Part shown: piece by piece, positions 1-7,642 of the stretch | How positions within the stretch are numbered: position 1 is the stretch's first letter | Layout: each line of letters starts with the position of its first letter | NCBI GenBank assembly: GCA_963169455.1 | Contig: CAUJDW010000042.1 | Location: 1 to 64,000, forward strand | Length of the DNA stretch: 64,000 nt | Source of the DNA: Bacteroidota bacterium | GTDB taxonomy: Bacteria > Bacteroidota > Bacteroidia > Chitinophagales > Saprospiraceae | Direction of reading: 5' to 3' | Notes under the pieces: model-generated | Told to the model about the DNA's origin: nothing | Seen by the model: the letters and a program-made list of their open reading frames with translations, nothing else | Database searches by the model: none | Program-made: the position numbers and the translations under genes

Positions 1-72
1 CTACACATTCTATTCCTTATATTGCCAAACTTAACGGGCATACAAAACTCACAAAACAAAAAACAACACCCC

Positions 73-1512
73 ATGAAAAAATACCCCTTCACCTTATTCG
101 CCCTTTTCCTCACCCTGGCTCTTCCCGCCCAGCACCACGACGCCAGCCACAGGTTCACCTGGCCTGCCGACAGCCTGGTGCTGCAAAAGCTTCACCAGTG
201 GCAGGACATCAAGTTCGGGCTGATGATGCACTGGGGAACCTACAGCCAGTGGGGCATCGTAGAAAGCTGGAGCCTCTGCCCGGAAGACGAACCCTGGTGC
301 CGGCGCCAGGGGCCCCATGCCGATAACTGGTATGAATACGCCCGGGCTTATGAAAATTTGCAAAGCACCTTTAACCCCCTGAAGTTCAATCCCGAAAAAT
401 GGGCGGCTGCTGCGAAAGAAGCGGGCATGAAATACCTGGTTTTCACCACCAAACACCACGACGGCTTCTGCATGTTCGATTCCCGGCAGACGGACTACAA
501 GATCACGGATGCCAAAACGCCTTTTTCAAGCCATCCAAGGGCCAATGTTGCCAAAGAGATATTTGAGGCTTTCCGGGAAGAGGGCTTTATGATCGGCGCT
601 TACTTCTCCAAGCCCGACTGGCACAGCGACGACTACTGGTGGCCTTATTTTCCTCCGAAGGACCGCAACCCTTCTTACGACCCCGCAAAATACCCGGAGC
701 GATGGGAGCGCTTCAAAACCTTCACCCACAACCAGATACGAGAACTGATGGAAGATTATGGCAAAGTGGACATCCTCTGGCTCGACGGCGGCTGGGTGCG
801 GCCTAAGGAAACCATCGACCCCTCCGTCAGCTGGCAGAAGAATATCCCCTACAGCCAGGACATCGACATGCCCTCCCTCGCCGCAATGGCCCGCGAAAGG
901 CAACCCGGCTTGCTCGTTGTTGACCGCACCGTTGCAGGGGCATTTGAGAACTACGTGACTCCCGAGCAACAGACGCCGGCCACATACCTGCCCTACCCCT
1001 GGGAAAGCTGCATCACCATGGGCAACTCCTGGTCGTATGTGCCGGGCGACCAGTACAAATCCACAGGCCATATTATCCGCCTGCTGACGGATATCGTCTC
1101 GCGCGGGGGCAACCTGCTGCTAAACATAGGCCCGGGGCCCGACGGAGAATGGGATGCGGTTGCTTACGAACGCCTGAAGGAAGTGGGGGCATGGATGAAA
1201 ATCAACGGCGAAGCGATATACAACACCCGCGGCGACAGCCTTTACGGGCCGCAGGGCCAGGCCGTTTTTACCCATAAAAACGAGGCGGTTTACGCCATCT
1301 GCAGGGCCGGCGAAGGCGAAACAGCCCCCCCGGCGAGTGTCAGCTTTTCGGGTTTTACCATGCCCCAAAAAGCGGAAATAAAAATGCTCGGCACAGATCA
1401 AAAGCTTAAATGGGTGCAAAATGAAGATAAATTGAGCATTTTTATTCCGGAAAGCATCCGAAAACAACCGCCATGCCGGCATGCCTGGGTATTCAGGATC
1501 AGGAGGCTGTAG
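73..1512 (+). CDS. Secreted alpha-L-fucosidase, GH29 family
   Basis: This 479-residue protein begins with a signal peptide (MKKYPFTLFALFLTLALPAQ), so I chose the ATG at 73 over the in-frame one at 22. The (beta/alpha)8 fold typical of GH29 is visible: WGTYSQWG near the N-terminus, a TKHHDGF motif, and VDILWLDGGW, whose Asp (about residue 238) sits where GH29 places the catalytic nucleophile. The family hydrolyses terminal L-fucose from glycans; export suggests periplasmic or surface use of algal or host fucosylated sugars. No polysaccharide-utilisation partner (SusC/D, sulfatase) is nearby. The C-terminal ~100 residues look like a beta-sandwich accessory domain. Family assignment is firm; substrate is inferred. 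Confidence 0.9.
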   Translation: MKKYPFTLFALFLTLALPAQHHDASHRFTWPADSLVLQKLHQWQDIKFGLMMHWGTYSQWGIVESWSLCPEDEPWCRRQGPHADNWYEYARAYENLQSTFNPLKFNPEKWAAAAKEAGMKYLVFTTKHHDGFCMFDSRQTDYKITDAKTPFSSHPRANVAKEIFEAFREEGFMIGAYFSKPDWHSDDYWWPYFPPKDRNPSYDPAKYPERWERFKTFTHNQIRELMEDYGKVDILWLDGGWVRPKETIDPSVSWQKNIPYSQDIDMPSLAAMARERQPGLLVVDRTVAGAFENYVTPEQQTPATYLPYPWESCITMGNSWSYVPGDQYKSTGHIIRLLTDIVSRGGNLLLNIGPGPDGEWDAVAYERLKEVGAWMKINGEAIYNTRGDSLYGPQGQAVFTHKNEAVYAICRAGEGETAPPASVSFSGFTMPQKAEIKMLGTDQKLKWVQNEDKLSIFIPESIRKQPPCRHAWVFRIRRL

Positions 1513-1721
1513 GCAGGGCCTTCGATCGGACGAGTGGCCGGAGTAACCGGAAATGCCCGTAACGCGCGAATTTATTTGCGCGGTCAAAATTCAGGCCTCG
1601 CTGCGGCAGGATTTGTGCAAAACTTTGTGGCGCCGCGAAATATATGCCGCCCCGGTAGCCCGGTTGTGTTCAAAACCAACTGCCGGCCGGCATAACAGAT
1701 TATAGTAATAAAACTTTGCTC
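1513..1721. other. Intergenic spacer before the 29-bp repeat array
   Basis: No coding frame with support is visible between the GH29 stop and the repeat array. The stretch contains a loose GC-rich dyad near 1561-1581 (CGCGCGAAT and TTTGCGCG) and nothing else I can interpret. Confidence 0.4.
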
Positions 1722-1869
1722 CTCAAATAAATTTGAGGGCATATATTCAGGCCCTCAAATAAATTTGAGGGCTACATATAAACTCAAATAAATTTGAGGG
1801 CTACATATAAACTCAAATAAATTTGAGGGCTACATATAAACTCAAATAAATTTGAGGGCTACATAGGAT
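1722..1869 (+). repeat. Tandem 29-bp repeat with palindromic core, five copies
   Basis: The 16-base dyad CTCAAATAAATTTGAG (7-bp arms around AA) occurs at 1722, 1754, 1783, 1812 and 1841. The last four copies are spaced exactly 29 bp and share the linker GGGCTACATATAAA; the first-to-second step is 32 bp. The second copy extends to a perfect 10-bp-arm palindrome (1751-1772). This is not a CRISPR array, because there are no unique spacers: the linkers are copies too. Confidence 0.92.
1764..1854 (+). promoter_or_regulatory. Three overlapping TTTG-N21-TAAATTTG promoter-like elements
   Basis: Each repeat core carries TAAATTTG, an exact match to the Bacteroidota -7 element TAnnTTTG (1760-1767, 1789-1796, 1818-1825, 1847-1854; also 1728-1735). 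Because of the 29-bp period, the TTTG of one copy lies exactly 21 bp before the TAAATTTG of the next, which fits the known -33/-7 spacing of 19-21 bp. The array therefore presents three full promoters in series, each sharing its -33 box with the previous -7 box, all pointing at the gene starting at 1876. Transcription from the last would start near 1860, leaving a leader of about 15 bases. Promoter activity is inferred. Confidence 0.55.
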
Positions 1870-1875
1870 AAAAAT

Positions 1876-3087
1876 ATGAACGAAACATTCCGCCAGCAAT
1901 TTCCCGCCCTTCAGCGGCAGCACAACGGCAGTTCCCTGGTGTTTATGGACGGCCCCGGCGGCACTCAGGCGCCTCAGCAGGTTATCGACGCCATTTCGGG
2001 CTATTACCGCACATCCAATTCCAACACCCATGGGGCTTTCATCACCGCACAGGAAACCGACGCCATTCTGGACGGCGCGCGGGAAGCCATGGCTCAGTTT
2101 CTGGGCGCCGAGGGGCCGCACACCATATCCTTTGGCCAGAACATGACCAGCCTGAACTACTCGCTGAGCCGTGCCATCGGCAGGATACTGCGGCCCGGAG
2201 ACGAAATCCTGATCACACAACTGGACCACGAAGGCAACCGCGGCCCCTGGCTAAGCCTGCGCGAACAGGGCATCATCATCCGGGAGGTTAAACTCAGGCG
2301 GGAAGGCGTACTCGACTATGAGCACATGGCCAGCCAGGTCAACGAACGGACCCGGCTGATAGCCATGGGCTATGCCTCCAACTTCCTTGGCACGGTCAAT
2401 GATGTAAAAAAGGCCAGAAAGCTGGCCTACCAGGCCGGCGCCTGGCTGCTGCTCGATGCGGTGCACTACGCCCCCCATTTCCCTATCGACGTCCGGAAAG
2501 CCGGCTGTGATTTTCTGCTCTGCTCGGCATACAAGTTCTATGGCCCCCATGTGGGCATCCTCTATAGCCGCCCGGGCCTGCTGGACAGGCTGCCCACCGA
2601 CCGCCTGCGCACGGCCCCGCAGCATGCTCCCTACTCCATCGAAACGGGCACGCTGAACCACGCAGCCCTGGCCGGCGTCAGGGCCGCCGTCGATTTTATC
2701 GCGGGTTTCGGGCAGGGCGGAGCTTACCGGGAAAGGATAGTGGACGCCATGAACGCCATACACCGCCACGAGATCGGCCTGGCCCGGCGTTTGTATGACG
2801 GGCTGAATAACATCAAGGGGGTAAAAGTGGCCGGGCAGCCTATGGATGAACCGCTGAGGGCGCCTACGCTCGCCGTACGCACGAAAAAAATACACCCCGG
2901 CGCAGTCTGCGAATACCTGGCAGCCCGAAATATCCTGGCCTGGGATGGACACTTCTACGCCATCCGCGCTGCCGAGGCGCTGGGCCTGCTGGAAAAGGGC
3001 GGCGTAACGCGGCTTGGAATATCGGCTTATACCTCAAAAGAGGATATAGAAAGAGTCCTGGAGGCGTTTGGAGAGCTGGCCGGCTGA
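1876..3087 (+). CDS. Cysteine desulfurase-like class V aminotransferase (TIGR01976-type)
   Basis: A 403-residue fold-type I PLP enzyme. The PLP lysine is K220 in CSAYKFYGPHVG and the cofactor-binding D193/H196 lie in LLLDAVHYAPH. The sequence resembles the cysteine desulfurase-like family TIGR01976 rather than IscS or SufS: it lacks the long Cys loop near the C-terminus (it ends ...GISAYTSKEDIERVLEAFGELAG) and begins with the GPGGTQ motif. The physiological substrate of this subfamily is not established. It stands alone, preceded by the tandem promoter-like array and followed by a LysE exporter on the same strand about 110 bp away. Confidence 0.8.
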   Translation: MNETFRQQFPALQRQHNGSSLVFMDGPGGTQAPQQVIDAISGYYRTSNSNTHGAFITAQETDAILDGAREAMAQFLGAEGPHTISFGQNMTSLNYSLSRAIGRILRPGDEILITQLDHEGNRGPWLSLREQGIIIREVKLRREGVLDYEHMASQVNERTRLIAMGYASNFLGTVNDVKKARKLAYQAGAWLLLDAVHYAPHFPIDVRKAGCDFLLCSAYKFYGPHVGILYSRPGLLDRLPTDRLRTAPQHAPYSIETGTLNHAALAGVRAAVDFIAGFGQGGAYRERIVDAMNAIHRHEIGLARRLYDGLNNIKGVKVAGQPMDEPLRAPTLAVRTKKIHPGAVCEYLAARNILAWDGHFYAIRAAEALGLLEKGGVTRLGISAYTSKEDIERVLEAFGELAG

Positions 3088-3195
3088 TAACCGCAGGGCC
3101 TGTCATCCGCCCCCTTATCTGTTCTGCTATCCTGGCTTTGTGATGGGAGTTACGTACCAAATTGCCGCATCTTTTTAGTTTGGCCCAAAAAACAG

Positions 3196-3813
3196 ATGGG
3201 ATACCTGCATACTTTTTTTCTGGCCGTATTGGTGGCGTTCGTCGGATTTATGCCTCCCGGCATGATCAATATGACTTCCATGAAGATGAGCCTGGAGCAT
3301 CACCGCCGCAAGGCCGTGTTATTCGTGGCGGGCGCTGTGACGGTCATCCTGGTGCAATCCTTCATTGCCGTCACCTTCGCAAAATACCTGGCGCACAACC
3401 CATACATCATTCAATACCTGACCTATGCAGCAATTGCAATCTTCCTGGTGCTCGCCCTCCTGTTCTACCGGCAGGCGCGGCAACAGGTGCAGCTAAAACT
3501 TAAAGAACAGAAGCGGAACGGTTACCTTGCCGGAATAGCCATGTCTTCGATGAACATGCTTGCTATTCCGTTCTTCCTGGGTTACAGCACATTGCTCGAA
3601 GCCAGGGGATGGCTGATGCTCGATCCGCCACATAATTTCGTCTTTTCCCTGGGTGCGGTGGCCGGCTCTTTTCTGCTCTTCTTCATCTACGTCCTTTTCG
3701 CAGAATACATCCATAAAAGAGTGCAGTTCCTTGCGAAGAACATCAACTTCATTCTAAGCTTGCTGTTTTTGGCCCTGGCTATGATCACCATTTATAAAAC
3801 CTTTCTGAAATAA
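3196..3813 (+). CDS. LysE/RhtB family transporter
   Basis: A 205-residue membrane protein with about six hydrophobic segments: MGYLHTFFLAVLVAFVGFMPPGMINM at the start, then helices around residues 40-60, 70-92, 110-130, 145-170 and 183-203. The N-terminal FxPPGMxN motif is the family hallmark (compare the GPG/PPG segment of LysE). LysE-type proteins export amino acids or related small molecules; the substrate cannot be told here. The stop codon lies only 5 bp from the stop of the convergent OmpA-like gene, with no terminator visible between them. Confidence 0.78.
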   Translation: MGYLHTFFLAVLVAFVGFMPPGMINMTSMKMSLEHHRRKAVLFVAGAVTVILVQSFIAVTFAKYLAHNPYIIQYLTYAAIAIFLVLALLFYRQARQQVQLKLKEQKRNGYLAGIAMSSMNMLAIPFFLGYSTLLEARGWLMLDPPHNFVFSLGAVAGSFLLFFIYVLFAEYIHKRVQFLAKNINFILSLLFLALAMITIYKTFLK

Positions 3814-3818
3814 AGGCT

Positions 3819-6008
3819 CTACAGCCGCAATATTTTGATCTCCACCCGTTGATTGCGCCTTCGCCCGTCTTCCGTTGCATTGGAAAAGAGGGGGTCGCGC
3901 TTACCGTAGCCTTTGTAAAAAACACGGCTCGGGTCAATGCCTTTCTGAACCAAATACTCGGCAACGGCGCGGGCGCGGGCAGTGGACAGCTGATCACAGT
4001 ATTCAGGTGGCGGCAGATTGTTGGTATGGCCGGCAATTTCTACGACGATGGAGGGGTTGTCCTTCAGGAAAACAAATATTTCGTCCAGAATGGGCCTGGC
4101 TGAATCCTCCACATTGGTGCTGTCCGCTTCAAACTGAAGCTTCTGCATCTGAATGGTCTGCCCGCTGCGCACCGCGCCCGAAGCGAGTTCCTTCATGATT
4201 CGCTCCGTGATCTCGAAACCTGCCGTGGCTGTGCAGCCTTTCCCATCCGTTACGGTTACGGTGTGCTGCCCCACCGTAAAGCCGGCCGCCTGCGGGCCGG
4301 TGGCGCCATTGTCCCAACTGAAAGTATAAGCGCCGCTTCCTCCGCTCGCTTTGGCCGAAGCTTTGCCATCGTTCGTGGTTTCGCTGAACGCAGGTTCTTT
4401 ATCCGCGATCTCGACTTTTAGTTGTTCGGGCTCCGTAACCTTTAACTGTGCACTCCGGGCAGTGCCCAGAACGTCCGTTATGGTTACTCCGTAATCTCCG
4501 GGGCCGGTATTCCGGACTTCTTCTCCTTCTAATCCCGGCTCACTCCACTGATACTGATAGGGCCCCTTCCCTCCACTGGCCTCCGCCCTGATAACGGCAT
4601 TTTTTGCCCCATAACAGCTTATCTCCTGCCTCAAATCCAGAGACACCACAAGGGGTAGTATATTCTCTGTGATCTCCAAGCTGGCTGTGGCCGTGCAGCC
4701 TGCCGCGTCCGTAATCGTCACCGTATGCGCGCCGGGGGCCAGCTTTGTGGCCGTTGCCGCCGTTTCCCCGTTGTCCCAGGCGTAGCTGTAGGGGGCCGTG
4801 CCGCCCGTGGCGCCGGCTTTCGCCTGCCCGTCCGCATTGCCCGTGCTGGCCGGGGATACGACAGAAACCGTAAGCTGGGGAGCAGCGGGAGCCTTTAATT
4901 CGACTTTGCCGGATTTCGTTTTTCCATTGCTATCGGCAACGGTAAGCGAATAGGTTCCGGGAGCCAACCCTTTAGGGTTTTCTCCGGCCAGGCCGGCATC
5001 CCATTTATAAGAATAAGGAGGCTGCCCTCCAGACACTTTTACCTGCAAAGCGCCGTTTCTGCCGCCACCATTGCAGGAAACCTCCTTTTCAACCAGGACA
5101 TTGACCGTCATAGCCGAAGCCTTCTGGATGACATACAAGCCCTTATCTTCGGTACCCACCCAGACGGCGCCATCCCGGTCGGCAGCCAGGCAGGTGGCGA
5201 ATTGGCTTGTAAACTCCTGAGCCGGGCCGAAAACGGTAAATTCTTCCGTTTCCGGATTGTAGCGGGTAGCCACTTCAGACGCAATCCAGAGGTAACCGGC
5301 ATCGTCGAAGGTAATATCACGGAGATCGCCCTCCGTTTTGCGGTTTGGGATATCGATGGGCAGCCAGGTATCGCGTGCATCGACCCGGCCCACGAGGCCG
5401 TCTCCCAGCAGCCAGACCTCCAGGCCTTTAGCGGCAACGGCCCTGATGTCGAAATCTTTTTCCAGCAATTTCCAGCGGCCGCTCTCTCCCACGAGCACCC
5501 CCTGCCCTGTGCCGGCCCAGAGGCGCCCTCTGGCATCGAGAGAAACGGTATTGATATGGTTGGATTTCAACTTCGAATTGGAAGTCGTCAGTTGTTCCAG
5601 CAATTGGAGAGGCGGGCCGGGCTTCAGTCGGTACAGGCCCGCGTCTTCGGTGCCAATCCACAACTCCTGCCGGCTGACATCATAGGCGGCGCTGGTAATC
5701 CGGGCATCGGGCCCGGCAATAGCCTGAAAAGCATCCTGGCTCCAGCTCAGGCCGAAATTGCCTCCGGGTAAAGCCAGCAGGGCCTGCTCCGCGGCCGGCG
5801 CCTCCACGGGGGTTCCCAGCCCGGGGTCGTAAACCTGGAACAGGCCCTCCGCATTGGCCACCCATTTATTGTTGTTTTCATCGACAAAAATATTCCGGAC
5901 AGGAGACATTCGGCTGACTGCACTGCAACGGATCACCTCCATAGCCTCCTGGGCCTGTAATACCGAACCTGCCATCAATAATGAAAACAAGAAATGCCAT
6001 TTCCTCAT
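3819..6008 (-). CDS. Envelope protein: beta-propeller + SprB repeats + OmpA domain
   Basis: A 729-residue exported protein. After a signal peptide (MRKWHFLFSLLMAGSVLQAQ) come two-component-regulator-type propeller repeats (~30-295, e.g. DDAGYLWIAS, DRDGAVWVGTEDKGLY), then four SprB/PKD-like repeats (~300-600; pattern GGxxPYSYxWDNG ... APGxxTVTITDxxGCTAT), then a C-terminal OmpA-type peptidoglycan-binding domain (~610-729). The Asp that binds diaminopimelate in OmpA (GHTD) is Asn here (GHTNN, N663), while the partner Arg is kept (R678). The longer frame starts with TTG at 6023; I use ATG 6008 because a TAnnTTTG element ends at 6032. It likely anchors a surface or periplasmic sensor-like propeller to the wall. 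Function is inferred from domains only. Confidence 0.82.
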   Translation of the reverse strand: MRKWHFLFSLLMAGSVLQAQEAMEVIRCSAVSRMSPVRNIFVDENNNKWVANAEGLFQVYDPGLGTPVEAPAAEQALLALPGGNFGLSWSQDAFQAIAGPDARITSAAYDVSRQELWIGTEDAGLYRLKPGPPLQLLEQLTTSNSKLKSNHINTVSLDARGRLWAGTGQGVLVGESGRWKLLEKDFDIRAVAAKGLEVWLLGDGLVGRVDARDTWLPIDIPNRKTEGDLRDITFDDAGYLWIASEVATRYNPETEEFTVFGPAQEFTSQFATCLAADRDGAVWVGTEDKGLYVIQKASAMTVNVLVEKEVSCNGGGRNGALQVKVSGGQPPYSYKWDAGLAGENPKGLAPGTYSLTVADSNGKTKSGKVELKAPAAPQLTVSVVSPASTGNADGQAKAGATGGTAPYSYAWDNGETAATATKLAPGAHTVTITDAAGCTATASLEITENILPLVVSLDLRQEISCYGAKNAVIRAEASGGKGPYQYQWSEPGLEGEEVRNTGPGDYGVTITDVLGTARSAQLKVTEPEQLKVEIADKEPAFSETTNDGKASAKASGGSGAYTFSWDNGATGPQAAGFTVGQHTVTVTDGKGCTATAGFEITERIMKELASGAVRSGQTIQMQKLQFEADSTNVEDSARPILDEIFVFLKDNPSIVVEIAGHTNNLPPPEYCDQLSTARARAVAEYLVQKGIDPSRVFYKGYGKRDPLFSNATEDGRRRNQRVEIKILRL

Positions 6009-6031
6009 AGGACTCTTTTTCAAATTTGCCG

Positions 6032-6039
6032 CAAAGTTA
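6032..6039 (-). promoter_or_regulatory. -7 element TAACTTTG of the OmpA/SprB gene
   Basis: On the minus strand the sequence TAACTTTG matches TAnnTTTG exactly and lies 24 bp before ATG 6008. No clear TTTG -33 box is found at the expected distance. Confidence 0.4.
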
Positions 6040-6187
6040 TGGTAAGATAGAAGAATAACGAATTAATATGGCCGTGGATATGCCGTAGGCCCCGGCGCCA
6101 AAGCAGAACGCCCCGGGCAAAAAAATATTTCGGGCTGCGCGGCATGTATGGAAAGGACAAGCGCGCCGGCATTTTGGTTCGGGCTTT

Positions 6188-6209
6188 CCCGGTATGCCGG
6201 GCTTTTTTT
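6188..6209 (+). promoter_or_regulatory. Short hairpin with T7 tract in the leader region
   Basis: CCCGG-TATG-CCGGG followed by C and seven T lies 32 bp before the acyltransferase start. It resembles a small intrinsic terminator, but no plus-strand gene precedes it, so it may act as an attenuator or be chance. The stem is only 5 bp. Confidence 0.25.
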
Positions 6210-6240
6210 ACCTTGCGCTTTCAACCGATAACGAAACATT

Positions 6241-7122
6241 ATGGCGCCAGTTTTATACTACCTCATTCTGAAGCCCCTTTCACTATTGCCCCTTTCCATA
6301 CTGTACCGGATTTCGGACCTGCTGTACCTCATCCTGTACCGGCTGGCCGGCTTCCGGAAAAAGGTTGTTTTTGCCAACCTGCGTAATGCTTTTCCCGACA
6401 AGCCAGAGAAGGAAATCAAAGCCATCGCCGGGAAGTTTTACGCCCATTTCTGCGACCTGCTGATCGAGTCGGTGCGCATGTTCAGCATGCCGAAGGAAGA
6501 AGTGCTTCGCAGGTGCTCCCTGGCCAATATGGAACTGATAGAACAATACGCCCAAAAAGGGAAAAGCCTCATCGTAGCAGCCGGCCATTACAACAACTGG
6601 GAGCTTGCCGCAGTGTCGTTCAGCATACAGTCGCCCCACACCATAGTCGGCATCTACAAACCTCTGGCCAATGCGTTTTTTGACCGGAAATTGCAGGCCT
6701 CCCGCAGCCGCTTTGGGATGGAGCTGGTTTCCAAGAAAGACATCAAACCCTTCTTTGCAGGGAACACCCACCGGCTCACCACCACGCTTTTCGCTACCGA
6801 CCAATCGCCCGCCAACAGCTTCCAGGCATACTGGATGCGGTTCCTGAACCAGGAAACCGGCGTTTTGTTCGGCGCCGAAAAGTACGCCCGGGAATACAAC
6901 TACCCCGTAATATTCGGCCTGATCCGAAAACTCCGGCGTGGCTACTATGAAATGGAATTCGTCCTGGTCGAGGATGAACCCGGAAATTCTCCGCACGGAA
7001 CCATCACCCAAAAACACACCCAGGTGCTGGAAGCCTGCATACTGGAAGCGCCCCAGTACTGGTTGTGGACGCACAAACGCTGGAAAAAACAACGGCCTGA
7101 GGGGGTGGAGTTGAATGGCTAA
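6241..7122 (+). CDS. Lysophospholipid acyltransferase family protein (LpxL/HtrB-like)
   Basis: A 293-residue membrane-associated acyltransferase. The N-terminal hydrophobic stretch (residues 3-33) would hold it on the inner membrane. The family catalytic HX4E motif is H116-YNNW-E121. LpxL/LpxM-type enzymes add secondary acyl chains to lipid A; Bacteroidota homologues of this length are annotated the same way. A window-typical 8-bp tandem array begins 9 bp after its stop codon. No other lipid A gene is adjacent, so the exact acceptor is uncertain. Confidence 0.85.
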   Translation: MAPVLYYLILKPLSLLPLSILYRISDLLYLILYRLAGFRKKVVFANLRNAFPDKPEKEIKAIAGKFYAHFCDLLIESVRMFSMPKEEVLRRCSLANMELIEQYAQKGKSLIVAAGHYNNWELAAVSFSIQSPHTIVGIYKPLANAFFDRKLQASRSRFGMELVSKKDIKPFFAGNTHRLTTTLFATDQSPANSFQAYWMRFLNQETGVLFGAEKYAREYNYPVIFGLIRKLRRGYYEMEFVLVEDEPGNSPHGTITQKHTQVLEACILEAPQYWLWTHKRWKKQRPEGVELNG

Positions 7123-7130
7123 AGCCAGGC

Positions 7131-7210
7131 TATATTGTTATATTGTTATATTGCTATATTGCTATATTGCTATATTGCTATATTGTTATATTGTTATATT
7201 GCTATATTGT
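7131..7210 (+). repeat. 8-bp tandem array (TATATTGY), ten copies
   Basis: Ten consecutive copies of TATATTGC or TATATTGT run without interruption, starting 9 bp after the stop of the acyltransferase gene. A second array of the same unit sits at 39391-39454, 14 bp after another plus-strand stop codon. Because 8 is not a multiple of 3, all plus frames read the same stop-free octapeptide cycle (YIAILLYC), which produces a spurious long open frame at 7115-7624. Confidence 0.95.
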
Positions 7211-7326
7211 TATGCGAATCCAGGGCTAAGCCTGGGAAAACGCTCGGTTTGGGCGCCCCCGAGTCACCATGATTTGGCCCGGAGGGCCAGAATGTCGTTA
7301 GAAAACAGGGCTGAAGTGCGGATTCA

Positions 7327-7396
7327 GGCCCAGCGGGCCGGAATAAAATCCAGGCCTTTGGGTTCTTTGCCCGTTTATATTGCGGCCCGCTGGGCC
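7327..7396. repeat. Long-loop inverted repeat, 13-bp perfect arms
   Basis: GGCCCAGCGGGCC at 7327-7339 and its exact reverse complement at 7384-7396 flank 44 bp. It could fold as a GC-rich stem in RNA or be a REP-like element. It lies in the 430-bp stretch (7211-7642) in which I find no supported gene. Confidence 0.7.
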
Positions 7397-7460
7397 GCGG
7401 GATTATGGTTCCCTGTTTTTTCTACTCTTTGCAGTATGGCCCAGGACGCGGGCCATTGGC

Positions 7461-7590
7461 GTCAGGGGGTGGCTGAACGAGGTTCCATTCAGGCGAGCCA
7501 CCCCCTGACTGAGCACGGAAGCGAAACAGCGGCTATGCCCAGTCATAGGGTGGCTCACCCTGTTGGGCTACCGATCAGCCACCCCCTGAC
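7461..7590. repeat. Three copies of a 14-bp motif in mixed orientation
   Basis: GTCAGGGGGTGGCT occurs at 7461-7474 and its reverse complement at 7496-7509 and 7577-7590. The first two can pair as a stem with a 21-bp loop. This is intergenic DNA between the acyltransferase and the convergent DUF5916 gene. Confidence 0.7.
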
Positions 7591-7642
7591 GCATGGAATG
7601 AATACGGGCAGGTGGCCCTCCTAAATAGGTACAATATAACCT

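Noticed and set aside
1722..1869. CRISPR array
   Set aside because: Five copies at 29-bp period, but the intervals are themselves repeated, so there are no spacers; no cas genes nearby.
3819..6008. Two-component sensor, because of the propeller repeats
   Set aside because: No kinase or receiver domain; the C-terminus is an OmpA wall-binding domain.
7115..7624. 169-codon open frame on the plus strand
   Set aside because: Its first third is the 8-bp tandem array and the rest crosses the inverted repeats; the translation has no protein-like pattern.
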